Shown: positions 23,701 through 37,334, counted from the first letter of the stretch. The stretch is 64,000 nucleotides of DNA from Synchiropus splendidus (GCF_027744825.2 NC_071350.1:1364001-1428000); one strand, 5' to 3'. Notes: generated by a model not told the origin, from the sequence alone. Program-made: numbers and translations.

Positions 23701-25430
23701 TGTTTTTCGAAAGTTTTCAACATTTTTATATTTGGCGTTCCTGAATCGACCTTATCTCAGGCTGATAACGCGTTTTCTGCATTGTGCCATAATTTTGCAG
23801 GGAATCTTCAGAACATGAAATTTTCAACTGCCACTACAGCCGAAAAGGTCTTTCTAGTAGTTGCACGTCAAATCTAAGCTATCTGAAGTGTTTTTCCAAA
23901 GTTATCAACATTTTTATGTTTGGCATTCCAGAATCGACCTTATCTCTGGCTGAAAACGCGTTTTCTGCATTGTGATATAACTTTGTAGGGAAACTTCAGA
24001 ACACGAAATTTTCAACTCCCACTACAGCAGAAAGGGTCTTTCAAGTAATTGCACATCAAATCTAAGCTGTCTGAAGTGTTTTTCCAAAGTTATCAACATT
24101 TTTATGTTTGGCGTTGCGGAACCCACCTTATCTCAGGCTTTAAAACGCGTTTTCTGCATTGTGCCATAACTTTGCAGGGAAGCTTCAGAACAAGAAATTT
24201 TAACCTGCCACTATAGCAGAAGGGGTCTTTCTCGTAGTTGCATATCAAATCTAAGCTGTCTGAAGTGTTTTTCCAAAGTTATCAACATTTTTATGCTTGG
24301 CGTTCCTGAACCCACCTTATCTCAGGCTGAAAACAGCTTTTCTGCATTGTGCCTTAACTTTGCAGGGAAGCTTCAGAACATGAAATTTCCACGTCCCACT
24401 ATAGCAGAAAGGGTCTTTCTAGTAGTTGCACATCAAATCTAAGCTGTCTGAAGTGTTTTTCGAATGTTATCAACATTTTTACGTTTGGCGTTCCAGAATC
24501 GACCTTATCTCAGGCTGAAAACGGGTTGTCTGCATTGTGCCATAACTTTGCATGGAAGCTTCCGAACATGAAATTTTAACCTCCCACTATAGCAGAAAGG
24601 GTCTTTCTAGTAGTTGCACATCAAATCTAAGCTGTCTGATGTGTTTTACCAAAGTGATCAACATTTTTATGTTTGGCGTTCCGGAATCGACCTTATATTA
24701 GTCTGAAAACGCGTTTTACACATTGTGCAATAACTTTGCAGGGAAGCTTCAGAACATGAAATGTTCACATCCCACTATAGCAGAAACGGTCTTTCTAGTA
24801 GTTGCACATCAAATCTAAGCTGTCTGAAGTGTTTTTCGAAAGTTATCAACATTTTAATGTTTGGCGTTCCGGAATCGACCTTATCTCAGGCTGAAAACGC
24901 GTTTTACGCATTGTGCCATAACTTTGCGGGGAAGCTTCAGAACATGAAATGTTCACCTCCCACTATAGCAGAAAGGGTCTTTCTCGTAGCTGCACATCAA
25001 ATGTAAGCTGTATGAAGTGTTTTTCCAAAGTTATGAACATTTTTATGTTTTGCGTTCCGGAATCAACCTTATCTCAGGCTGAAAAAGCGTTTTCTGCATT
25101 GTGCCATAACTTTGCAGGGAAGCTTCAGAACATGAAATTTTCACCTCCCACTATACCAGAAAGGGTCTTTCTAGTAGTTGCACATCAAATCTAAGCTGTC
25201 TGAAGTGTTTTTCCAAAGTTATCAACATTATTATATTTGGCGTTCCGGAATCGACCTTATCTCAGGCTGAAAATGCGTTTCCTGCATTGTGCCATAACTT
25301 TGCAGGGAAGCTTCAGAACATGAAATTTTCACATCCCACTATAGCAGAAAGGGTCTTTCTAGTAATTGCACATCAAATCTAAGCAGTCTGAAGTGTTTTT
25401 CCAAAGTTATCAACATTTTTATGTTTGGCG
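20724..25430. repeat. Higher-order repeat, copy 3 (about 4.7 kb, interrupted)
   Basis: The copy matches copy 2 at an offset of 5396, including the extra monomer (about 23.38-23.56 kb) and the deletion junction at 22236/22237. Identity stops near 25430, where copy 2 has GCGTTCCTAAACCC and copy 3 has GCGTTCCAGAATCG. Sequence corresponding to the missing tail appears, more diverged, at about 28.98-29.88 kb. Confidence 0.85.
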
Positions 25431-28400
25431 TTCCAGAATCGACCTTATCTCAGGCTGAAAACGAGTTTTCTGCATTGTGCCATAACTTCTCAGGGAAGCT
25501 TCAGAACATGAAATGTTCACATCCCACTATACCAGAAAGGGTCTTTCTAGTAGTTGCACATCAAATCTAAGCTGTCTGACGTGTTTTTCCAAAGTTATCA
25601 ACATATTTCTGTTGGGCGTTCCGGAATCGACCTTATCTCAGGCTGAAAACGCTTTTTACGCATTGTGCCATAACTTTGTAGGGAAGCTTCAGAAAATGAA
25701 ATTTTCACGTCCCACTATACCAGAAAGGGTCTTTCTTGTAGTTGCACATCAAATCTAAGCTGTCTGAAGTGTTTTTCCAAAGTTATCCACATCTTTATGT
25801 TTGGCGTTCCGGAACCCACCTTATTTCAAGCTGAAAACGAGTTTTCTGCATTGTGCCATAACTTCTCAGGGAAGCTTCAGAACATGAAATGTTCACATCC
25901 CACTATAGCAGAAAGGGTCTTTCTAGTAGTTGCACATCAAATCTAAGCTGTCTGATGTGTTTTTCCAAAGTTATCAACATTTTTATGTTTGACGTTCCGG
26001 AACCCACCTTATCTCAAGCTGAAAACGCCTTTTCCGCATTGTGCCATAACTTTGCATGGAAGCTTCAGAACATGAAATGTTCACCTCCCACTATAGCAGA
26101 AAGGGTCTTTCTAGTAGTTGCACATCAAATCTAAGCTGTCTGAAATGTTTTTCGAAAGTTATCAACATTTTTATGTTTGGCGTTCCGGAACCCACCTTAT
26201 CTCAAGCTGAAAACGTAATTTCCGCATTGTGCCATAACTTTGCATGGAAGCTTCAGAACATGAAATGTTCACCTCCCACTATAGCAGAAAGGGTCTTTCT
26301 AGTAGTTGCACATCAAATCTAAGCTGTCTGAAGTGTTTTTCCAAAGTTATCAACATTTTTATGTTTGGCGTTCCTGAATTGACCTCATCTCAGGCTGAAA
26401 ACAGGTTTTCTGCATTGTGCCATAACTTTGCAGGGAAGCTTCAGAACATGAAATTTTCACGTCCCACTATAGCAGAAAGGGTCTTTCTCGTAGTTGCATA
26501 TCAAATCTAAGCTGTCTGAAGTGTTTTTCGAATGTTATCAACATTTTTATGTTTGGCGTTCCAGAATCGACCTTATCTCAGGCTGAAAGCAGGTTGTCTG
26601 CATTGTGCCATAACTTTGCATGGAAGCTTCCGAACATGAAATTTTAACCTCCCACTATAGCAGAAAGGGTCTTTCTAGTAGTTGCACATCAAATCTAAGC
26701 TGTCTGACGTGTTTTTCCAAAGTTATCAACATATTTTTGTTGGGCGTTCCGGAATCGACCTTATCTCAGGCTGAAAACGCTTTTTACGCATTGTGCCATA
26801 ACTTTGCAGGGAAGCTTCAGAACATGAAATGTTCACATCCCACTATAGCAGAAACGGTCTTTCTAGTAGTTGCACATCAAATCTAAGCTGTCTGAAGTGT
26901 TGTTCCAAAGTAATCAACATTTTTATGTTGGGCGTTCCGGAATCGACCTTATCTCAGGCTGAAAACGCGTTTTACGCATTGTGCCATAACTTTGCAGGGA
27001 AGCTTCAGAAAACGAAATTTTCACGTCCCACTACAGCAGAAAGGGTCTTCCTAGTAGTTGCACATCAAATCTAAGCTGTCTGAAGTGTTTTTCGAAAGTT
27101 ATCAACATTTTTATGTTTGGCGTTCGGGAACCCACCTTATCTCAAGCTGAAAACGCGTTTTCTGCATTGTGCCATAACTTTGCAGGGAAGCTTCAGAACA
27201 TGAAATTTTCACCTCCCACTGTAGCAGAAAGGGACTTTCTAGTAGTTGCACATCAAATCTAAGCTGTCTGAAGTGTTTTACCAAAGTTATCAACATATTT
27301 TTTTTGGGCGTTCCGGAATCGACCTTATCTCAGGCTGAAAACGCGTTTTACGCATTGTGCCATAACTTTGCAGGGAAGCTTCAGAAAATGAAATTTTCAC
27401 GCCCCACTATACCAGAAAGGGTCTTTCTTGTAGTTGCACATCAAATCTAAGCTGTCTGAAGTGTTTTTCGAAAGTTATCAACATCTTTATGTTTGGCGTT
27501 CCGGAACGCACCTTATCTCAAGCTGAAAACGAGTTTTCTGCATTGTGACATAACTTCTCAGGGAAGCTTCAGAACATGAAATGTTCACCTCCCACTGTAG
27601 CAGAAAGGGACTTTCTAGTAGTTGCACATCAAATCTAAGCTGTCTGAAGTGTTTTTCGAAAGTTATCAACATTTTTATGTTTGGCGTTCCGGAATCGACC
27701 TTATCTCAGGCTGAAAACGCGTTTTACGCATTGTGCCAAAACTTTGCAGGGAAGCTTCAGAAAATGAAATTTTCACGTCCCACTATACCAGAAAGGGTCT
27801 TTCTTGTAGTTGCCAATCAAATCTAAGCTGTCTGAAGTGTTTTTAAAAAGTTATCAACATTTTTATGTTTGGCGTTCCGGAACCCACATTATCTCAAGTT
27901 GAAAACGCGTTTTCTGCATTGTGCCATAACTTTGCGGGGAAGCTTCAGAACATGAAATTTTCACGTCCCACTATAGCAGAAAGGGTCTTTCTAGTAGTTG
28001 CACATCAAATCTAAGCTGTCTGAAGTGTTTTTCGATAGTTATCAACATTTTTATGTTTGGCGTTCCGGAACCCACCTTATCTCAAGCTGAAAACGCGTTT
28101 TCTGCATTGTGCCATAACTTCTCAGGGAAGCTTCAGAAAATGAAATTTTCACCTCCCACTATATCAGAAAGGGTCTTTCTAGTAGTCTCACATCAAACCT
28201 AAGCTGTCTGAAGTGTTTTTCCAAAGTCATCAACATTTTTATGTTGGGCGTTCGGGAATCGAGCTTATCTCAGGCTAAAAACGCGTTTTACGCATTGTGC
28301 CATAACTTTGCAGGGAAGCTTCAGAAAATGAAATTTTCACGTACCACTATAGCAGAAAGGGTCATCCAAGTAGTTGCACATCAAATCTAAGCTGTCTGAA

Positions 28401-28980
28401 GTGTTTTTCGAAAGTTATCAACATTTTTATGTTTGGCGTCCCGGAACCCACCTTATCTCAAGCTGAAAACGCGTGTTCAGCATTGTGCCATAACCTTGCA
28501 GGGAAGCTTCAGAACATGAAATTTTCACCTCCCACTATAGCAGAAAGGGTCTCTTTCTAGTAGTTGCACATCAAATCGAAGCTGTCTGATGTGTTTTTCC
28601 AAAGTTATCAACATTTTTATGTTTGGCGTTTCGGAAACCACCTTATCTCAGGCTGATAATGCGTTTTCTGCATTGTGCCATAACTTTGCAGGGAAGCTTC
28701 AGAACATGAAATGTTCACCTCCCACTATAGCAGAAAGGGTCTTTCTAGTAGTTACACTTCAAATATAAGCTGTCTGAAGTGTTTCTCGAAAGTTATCAAC
28801 ATTTTTATATTTGGCGTTCCAGAATCGACCTTATTTCAGGCTAAAAAAGCATTTTCTGCATTGTGCCATAACTTTGCAAGGAAGCTTAAGAACATGAAAT
28901 TTTCACCTCCCACTTTAGCAGAAAGGGTCTTTCTAGTAGTTGCACATCAAATCTAAGCTGTCTGAAGTGTTTTTCGAAAG
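25431..28980. repeat. Locally expanded monomers interrupting copy 3
   Basis: About 19 monomers lie here between the break of higher-order copy 3 and its apparent continuation. Several share local markers such as CATATTTTTGTTGGGCG and TTCACGTCCC or CGCCCC with CTATACCAG, which suggests short-range amplification. There is a 2-bp gain (GGGTCTCTTTC) near 28549. Confidence 0.6.
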
Positions 28981-29880
28981 TTATCAACATTTTTATGTTT
29001 GGCGGTCCGGAATCAACCTTATCTCAAGCTGAAAACGCGTTTTCTGCATTGTGCCATAACTTTGCATTGAAGCTTCAGAACATGAAATTTTCACCTCCCA
29101 CTATAGCAGAAAGGGTCTTTCTCGTAGTTGCTCATCAAATCTAAGCAGTCTGAAGTGTTTTTCGAAAGTTATCAACATTTTTATGTTTGCCGTTCCAGAA
29201 TCGACCTTATTTCAGGCTAAAAAAGCGTTGTCTGCATTGTGCCATTACTTTGCATGGAAGCTTCCGAACATGAAATTTTATCCTCCCACTGTAGCAGAAA
29301 GGGTCTTTCTCGTCGTTGCACATCAAATCTAAGCTGTCTGAAGTGTTGTTCCAAAGTGATCAACATTTTTACGTTTGGCGTTTCGGAACCCACCTTATCT
29401 CAGGCTGAAAACGTGTTTTCTGCATTGTGCCATAACTTCTCAGGGAAGCTTCAGAACATGAAATGTTCACCTCCCACTATAGCAGATAGGGTCTTTCTAG
29501 TAGTTGCACATAAAATCTAAGCTGTCTGAAGTGTTTTTCCAAAGTTATCAACATTTTTATGTTTGGCGTTCCGGAACCCTCCTTATCTCAGGCTGAAAAC
29601 AGGTTTTCTGCATTGTGCCATAACTTTGCAGGGAAGCTTCAGAAAATGAAATTTTCACCTCCCACTATAGCAGAAAGGGTTTTTATAGTAGTTGCACATC
29701 AAATCTACGCTGTCTGAAGTGTTTTTCCAAAGTTATCAACATTTTTATGTTTGCCGTTCCGGAATCAACCTTATCTCAGGCTGAAAACGCATTTTCTGCA
29801 TTGTGCCATAACTTTGCAAGGAAGCTTCAGAATATGAAATGTTCACCTCCCACTTTAGCAGAAAGGGTCTTTCTAGTAGT
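28981..29880. repeat. Displaced tail of the higher-order unit
   Basis: Monomers here follow the order found at about 14.6-15.49 kb in copy 1: CTCAAGC with TTGCTCATCAAATCTAAGC, then TTTGCCGTTCCAG, then TACGTTTGGCGTTTCGG, then a CGGAACC monomer and a GCAAGGAAG monomer. Divergence is higher than between copies 1 to 3. A second relative of the first part lies at about 31.44-31.94 kb. Confidence 0.6.
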
Positions 29881-29899
29881 TGCACATCAAATCTAAGCT

Positions 29900-31290
29900 G
29901 TCTGAAGTGTTTTTCCAAAGTTATCAACATTTTTATGTTTGGCGTTCCGGAACCCACCTTATCTCAGGCTGAAAACGCGTTTTCTGCATTGTCCCATAAC
30001 TTTGCAGGGAAGCTTCAGATCCTGAAATGTTCACCTCCCACTATAGCAGAAACGGTCTTTCTAGTAGTTGCACATCACATCTAAGCTGTCTGAAGTGTTT
30101 TTCCAAAGTCATCAACATTTTTACGTTAGGCGTTCCGGAATCAACCTTATCTCAGGCTGAAAACGCGTTTTACGCATTGTGCCATAACTTTGCAGGAAAG
30201 CTTCAGAACATGAAATTTTCAATTCCCACTAAAGCAGAAAGGGTCTATCTCCTACCTGCACATCATATCTAAGCTGTCTGAAGTGTTTTCTAGTAGTTGC
30301 ACGTCAAATCTAAGCTGTCTGAAGTGTTTTTCCAAAGTTATCAACATTTTTATGTTTGGCGTCCCGGAATCGACCTTATCTCAGGCTGAAAACGCGATTC
30401 ACGCATTCTGCATTAACTTTGCAGGGAATCTTCAGAACATGAAATTTTCATATCCCACTATTGCAGAAAGGGTCTTTCTAGTAGTTGCACATCAAATCTA
30501 AGCTGTCTGACGTGTTTTTCGAAAGTTTTCATCATTTTTATATTTGGCGTTCCTGAATCGACCTTATCTCAGGCTGAATACGCGTTTTCTGCATTGTGCC
30601 ATAACTTTGCAGGGAAGCTTCAGAACAAGAAATTTTCAACTCCCACTACAGCAGAATGGGTCTTTCTAGTAGTTGCACGTCAAATCTAACCTGTCTGAAG
30701 TGTTTTTCCAAAGTTATCAACATTTTTATGTTTGGCATTCCAGAATCGACCTTATCTCAGGCTGAAAACGCGTTTTACTCATTGTGCCATAACTTTGCAG
30801 GGAAGCTTCAGAAAATGAAATTTTCACGCCCCACTATACCAGAAAGGGTCTTTCTTGTAGTTGCACATCAAATCTAAGCTGTCTGAAGTGTTTTTCGAAA
30901 GTTATCAACATCTTTATGTTTGGCGTTCCGGAACCCACCTTATCTCAAGCTGAAAACGAGTTTTCTGCATTGTGCCATAACTTCTCAGGGAAGCTTTAGA
31001 ACATGAAACGTTCACCTCCCACTATAGCAGAAATGGTCTTTCTAGTAGTTGCACATCAAATCTAAGCTGTCTGAAGTGTTCTTCCAAAGTTAGCAACATT
31101 TTTACGCTTGCCATTCCGGAACCCACCTTATCTCAGGCTGAAAACGCGTTTTCTGCATTGTGCCATAACTTCGCATGGAAGCGTCAGAACATGAAATGTT
31201 CACCTCCCACATTAGCAGAAAGGGTCTTTCTCGTTGTTGCTCATCAAATCTAAGCAGTCTGAAGTGTTTCTCGAAAGTTATCAACATTTT
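29900..31290. repeat. Block duplicated at +2861 bp, first copy
   Basis: The block corresponds to 32761-34150. Shared markers are CAGATC(C/A)TGAAATG, TTACGTTAGGCG, a 41-bp partial monomer beginning at about 30290, GCGATTCACGCATTCTGC and TTACGCTTGCC. The offset 2861 equals 15 monomers plus the 41-bp partial unit. One monomer near 30.7 kb differs between copies. Confidence 0.75.
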
Positions 31291-32760
31291 TATATTTGGC
31301 GTTCCAGAATCGACCTTATTTCAGGCTAAAAAAGCATTTTCTGCATTGTGTCATAACTTTGCAAGGAAGCTTAAGAACATGACATTTTCACCTCCCACTT
31401 TAGCAGAAAGGGTCTTTCTAGTAGTTGCACATCAAATCTAAGCTGTCTGAAGTGTTTTTCGAAAGTTATCAACATTTTTATGTTTGGCGGTCCGGAATCA
31501 ACCTTATCTCAAGCTGAAAACGCGTTTTCTGCATTGTGCCATAACTTTGCATTGAAGCTTCAGAACATGAAATTTTCACCTCCCACTATAGCAGAAAGGG
31601 TCTTTCTCGTAGTTGCTCATCAAATCTAAGCAGTCTGAAGTGTTTTTCGAAAGTTATCAACATTTTTATGTTTGCCGTTCCAGAATCGACCTTATTTCAG
31701 GCTAAAAAAGCGTTGTCTGCATTGTGCCATTACTTTGCATGGAAGCTTCCGAACATGAAATTTTAACCTCCCACTATAGCAGAAAGGGTCTTTCTCGTCG
31801 TTGCACATCAAATCTAAGCTGTCTGAAGTGTTGTTCCAAAGTGATCAACATTTTTACGTTTGGCGTTTCGGAACCCACCTTATCTCAGGCTGAAAACGTG
31901 TTTTCTGCATTGTGCCATAACTTCTCAGGGAAGCTTCAGAACATGATATTTTCACCTCCCACTTTAGCAGAAAGGGTCTTTCTAGTAGTTGCACATCAAA
32001 TCTAAGCTGTCTGAAGTGTTTTTCGAAAGTTATCAACATTTTTATGTTTGGCGTTCCGGAATCGACCTAATCTCAGGATGAAAATGCGTTTTCTGCATTG
32101 TCCCATAACTTTCCAGGGAAGCTTCAGAACATGAAATGTTCACCTCCCACTATAGCAGAAAGGGTCTTTCTAGTAGTTGCACATCAAATCTAAGCTGTCT
32201 GAAGTGTTTTTCCAAAGTTATCAACATTTTTATGTTTGGCGTTCCGGAATCGACCTTATCTCAGGATGAAAAATCGTTTTCTGCATTGTCCCATAACTTT
32301 CCAGGGAAGCTTCAGAACATGAAATTTTGACGTCCCACTAAAGCAGAAAGGGTCTTTCTAGTAGTTGCACATCAAATCTAAGCTGTCTGAAGTGTTTTTC
32401 GAAAGTTATCAACATTTTTATGTTTGGCGGTCCGGAACACACCTTATCTCAAGCTGAAAACGCGTTTTCTGCATTGTGCCATAACTTTGCATGGAAGCTT
32501 CAGAACATGAAATTTTCACCTCCCACTAAAGCAGAAAGGGTCTTTCTCGTAGTTGCTCATCAAATCTAAGCAGTCTGAAGTGTTTTTCGAAAGTTATCAA
32601 CATTTTTATGTTTGCCGTTCCAGAATCAACCTTATTTCAGGCTGAAAACGCGTTTTCTGCATTGTGCCATAACTTTGCAGGGAAGCTTCAGAACATGAAA
32701 TTTTGACCTCCCAATATAGCAGAAAGGGTCTATCTAGTAGTTGCACATCAAATCTAAGCT

Positions 32761-34150
32761 GTCTGAAGTGTTTTTCCAAAGTTATCAACATTTTTATGTT
32801 TGGCGTTCCGGAACCCACCTTATCTCAGGCTGAAAACGCGTTTTCTGCATTGTGCCATAACTTTGCAGGGAAGCTTCAGATCATGAAATGTTCACCTCCC
32901 ACTATAGCAGAAAGGGTCTTTCTAGTAGTTGCACATCACATCTATGCTGTCTGAAGTGTTTTTCCAAAGTCATCAACATTTTTACGTTAGGCGTTCCGGA
33001 ATCAACCTTATCTCAGGCTGAAAACGCGTTTTACGCATTGTGCCATAACTTTGCAGGAAAGCTTCAGAACATGAAATTTTCAATTCCCACTGAAGCAGAA
33101 AGGGTCTATCTCCTACCTGCACATCATATCTAAGCTGTCTGAAGTGTTTTCTAGTAGTTGCACGTCAAATCTAAGCTATCTGAAGTGTTTTTCCAAAGTT
33201 ATCAACTATTTTATGTTTGGCGTCCCGGAATCGACCTTATCTCAGGCTGAAAAAGCGATTCACGCATTCTGCATTAACTTTGCAGGGAATCTTCAGAACA
33301 TGAAATTTTCATATCCCACTATTGCAGAAAGGGTCTTTCTAGTAGTTGCACATCAAATCTAAGCTGTCTGACGTGTTTTTCGAAAGTTTTCATCATTTTT
33401 ATATTTGGCGTTCCTGAATCGACCTTATCTCAGGCTGAATACGCGTTTTCTGCATTGTGCCATAACTTTGCAGGGAAGCTTCAGAACAAGAAATTTTCAA
33501 CTCCCACTACAGCAGAAAGGGTCTTTCTAGTAGTTGCACGTCAAATCTAAGCTGTCTGAAGTGTTTTTCCAAAGTTATCAACATTTTTATGTTTGGCGTT
33601 CGGGAACCCACCTTATCTCAAGCTGAAAACGCGTTTTCTGCATTGTGCCATAACTTTGCAGTGAAGCTTCAGAACATGAAATTTTCACGCCCCACTATAC
33701 CAGAAAGGGTCTTTCTTGTAGTTGCACATCAAATCTAAGCTGTCTGAAGTGTTTTTCGAAAGTTATCAACATCTTTATGTTTGGCGTTCCGGAACCCACC
33801 TTATCTCAAGCTGAAAACGAGTTTTCTGCATTGTGCCATAACTTCTCAGGGAAGCTTTAGAACATGAAACGTTCACCTCCCACTATAGCAGAAATGGTCT
33901 TTCTAGTAGTTGCACATCAAATCTAAGCTGTCTGAAGTGTTCTTCCAAAGTTAGCAACATTTTTACGCTTGCCTTTCCGGAACCCACCTTATCTCAGGCT
34001 GAAAATGCGTTTTCTGCATTGTGCCATAACTTCGCATGGAAGCGTCAGAACATGAAATGTTCACCTCCCACAATAGCGGAAAGGGTCTTTCTCGTAGTTG
34101 CTCATCAAATCTAAGCAGTCTGAAGTGTTTTTCGAAAGTTATCAACATTT
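32761..34150. repeat. Block duplicated at +2861 bp, second copy
   Basis: This is the partner of 29900-31290 with the same 41-bp partial monomer, here starting at 33151. Differences include CAGATCATG for CAGATCCTG and the replacement of one monomer near 33.6 kb. Confidence 0.75.
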
Positions 34151-34804
34151 TTATGTTTGGCGTTCCAGAATCGACCTTATCTCAGGCTGAAAACGCGTTT
34201 TACGCATTGTGCCATAACTTTGCAGGGAAGCATCAGAAAATGAAATTTTCACCTCCCACGATAGCAGAAAGGGTCTTTCTAGTAGTTGCACATCAAATCT
34301 AAGCTGTCTGAAGTGTTGTTCCAAAGTAATCAACATTTTTATGTTGGGCGTTCGGGAATCGACCTTATCTCAGGCTGAAAACGCGTTTTACGCATTGTGC
34401 CATAACTTTGCAGGGAAGCTTCAGAAAATGAAATTTTCACGTCCCACTACAGCAGAAAGGGTCTTCCTAGTAGTTGCACATCAAATCTAAGCTGTCTGAA
34501 GTGTTTTTCGAAAGTTATCAACATTTTTATGTTTGGCGTTCGGGAACCCACCTTATCTCAAGCTGAAAACACGTTTTCTGCATTGTGCCATAACTTTGCA
34601 GGGAAGCTTCAGAACATGAAATTTTCACCTCCCACTGTAGCAGAAAGGGACTTTCTAGCAGTTGCACATCAAATCTAAGCTGTCTGAAGTGTTTTACCAA
34701 AGTTATCAACATATTTTTGTTGGGCGTTCCGGAATCGACCTTATCTCAGGCTGAAAACGCGTTTACCGCATTGTGCCATAACTTTGCAGGGAAGCTTCAG
34801 AAAA

Positions 34805-35737
34805 TGAAATTTTCACGCCCCACTATACCAGAAAGGGTCTTTCTTGTAGTTGCACATCAAATCTAAGCTGTCTGAAGTGTTTTTCGAAAGTTATCAACAT
34901 CTTTATGTTTGGCGTTCCGGAACCCACCTTATCTCAAGCTGAAAACGAGTTTTCTGCATTGTGCCATAACTTCTCAGGGAAGCTTTAGAACATGAAACGT
35001 TCACCTCCCACTATAGCAGAAATGGTCTTTCTAGTAGTTGCACATCAAATCTAAGCTGTCTGAAGTGTTCTTCCAAAGTTAGCAACATTTTTACGCTTGC
35101 CGTTCCGGAACCCACCTTATCTCAGGCTGAAAACGCGTTTTCTGCATTGTGCCATCACTTTGGAGGGAAGCTTCAGAACATCGAATTTTCACCACCCACT
35201 ATATCAGAAAGGGTCTTTCTAGTAGTTGCACATCAAATCTAAGCAGTCTGAAGTGTTTTCCCAAAGTTATCAACATTTTTATATTTGGCGTTCCGGAATT
35301 GACCATATCTCAGGCTGAAAGCGCGTTTTACGTATTGTGCCATAACTTTGCAGGGAAGCTTCAGAACAGCGAATTTTCAACTCCCACTGTAGCAGAAAGG
35401 GTCTTTCTAGTAGTTGCACATCAAATCTAAGCTTTCTGAAGTGTTTTTCCAGTATTATCAACATTTTTATGTTTGGCGTTCCGGAATCAACCTTATCTCA
35501 GGCTCTAAACGCTTTTTTTGCATTGTGCCATAACTTTGGAGGGAAGCTTCAGAACTTGAAATTTTAACCTCCCACTGTAGCAGAAAGGGTCTTTCTAGGA
35601 GTTGCACATCAAATCTAAGCTGTCTGTAGTGTTTTTCGAAAGATATCAACATTTTTATGTTTGGCGTTCCGGATCGCACCTTATTGAAAACGCCTTTTCT
35701 GCATTGTGCCATAACTTTGCCGGGAAGCTTCAGAACA
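34805..35737. repeat. 933-bp tandem duplication, first copy
   Basis: Five monomers with a net loss of 7 bp are followed immediately by a copy at +933. Markers are CTATACCAG, TTACGCTTGCCG, CATCGAATTTTCACC, CAGAACAGCGAATTTTC, GGCTCTAAACGC and the shortened TTATTGAAAACGCC monomer. I saw no differences in the parts I compared. Confidence 0.85.
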
Positions 35738-36670
35738 TGAAATTTTCACGCCCCACTATACCAGAAAGGGTCTTTCTTGTAGTTGCACATCAAATCTAAG
35801 CTGTCTGAAGTGTTTTTCGAAAGTTATCAACATCTTTATGTTTGGCGTTCCGGAACCCACCTTATCTCAAGCTGAAAACGAGTTTTCTGCATTGTGCCAT
35901 AACTTCTCAGGGAAGCTTTAGAACATGAAACGTTCACCTCCCACTATAGCAGAAATGGTCTTTCTAGTAGTTGCACATCAAATCTAAGCTGTCTGAAGTG
36001 TTCTTCCAAAGTTAGCAACATTTTTACGCTTGCCGTTCCGGAACCCACCTTATCTCAGGCTGAAAACGCGTTTTCTGCATTGTGCCATCACTTTGGAGGG
36101 AAGCTTCAGAACATCGAATTTTCACCACCCACTATATCAGAAAGGGTCTTTCTAGTAGTTGCACATCAAATCTAAGCAGTCTGAAGTGTTTTCCCAAAGT
36201 TATCAACATTTTTATATTTGGCGTTCCGGAATTGACCATATCTCAGGCTGAAAGCGCGTTTTACGTATTGTGCCATAACTTTGCAGGGAAGCTTCAGAAC
36301 AGCGAATTTTCAACTCCCACTGTAGCAGAAAGGGTCTTTCTAGTAGTTGCACATCAAATCTAAGCTTTCTGAAGTGTTTTTCCAGTATTATCAACATTTT
36401 TATGTTTGGCGTTCCGGAATCAACCTTATCTCAGGCTCTAAACGCTTTTTTTGCATTGTGCCATAACTTTGGAGGGAAGCTTCAGAACTTGAAATTTTAA
36501 CCTCCCACTGTAGCAGAAAGGGTCTTTCTAGGAGTTGCACATCAAATCTAAGCTGTCTGTAGTGTTTTTCGAAAGATATCAACATTTTTATGTTTGGCGT
36601 TCCGGATCGCACCTTATTGAAAACGCCTTTTCTGCATTGTGCCATAACTTTGCCGGGAAGCTTCAGAACA
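35738..36670. repeat. 933-bp tandem duplication, second copy
   Basis: This is the direct tandem copy of 34805-35737. After about 36670 the two flanks differ (TTCACCTCCCACGATAGC instead of TTCACGCCCC). The near-identity implies a very recent event or an assembly duplication. Confidence 0.85.
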
Positions 36671-37334
36671 TGAAATTTTCACCTCCCACGATAGCAGAAA
36701 GGGTCTTTCTAGTAGTTGCACATCAAATCTAAGCTGTCTGAAGTGTTTTTCAAAAGTTTCCAACATTATTATATTTGGCGTTCCGGAATCGACCTTATCT
36801 CAGGCTGAAAATGCGTTTTCTGCATTGTGCCATGACTTTGCAGGGAAGCTTCAGAACATTAAAGTTTCACCCCCTACTATAGCAGAAAGGGTCTTTCTAG
36901 TAGTTGCACATCAAATCTAAGCTGCCTGAATTGTTTTTCCAAAGTTATCAACATTTTTATGTTTGGCGTTCCGGAACCCACCTTATCTCAGGCTGAAAAC
37001 GCGTTTTCTGCATTGTGCCATAACTTTGCAGGGAAGCTTCAGAACATGAAATTTTCAATTCCCACTAAAGCAGAAAGGGTCTTTCTCCTACTTGCACATC
37101 AAATCTAAGCTGTCTGAAGTGTTTTTTGAAAGTTTTCAACATTTTTATGTTTGGCGTTCCTGAATCGACCTTATCTCAGGCTGAAAACGGGTTGTCTGCA
37201 TTGTGCCATAACTTTGCATGGAAGCTTCAGAACATGAAATGTTCACCTCCCACAATAGCAGAAAGGGTCTTTCTAGTAGTTGCACATCACATCTAAGCTG
37301 TCTGTAGTGTTTTTCCAAAGTTATCAACATTTTT

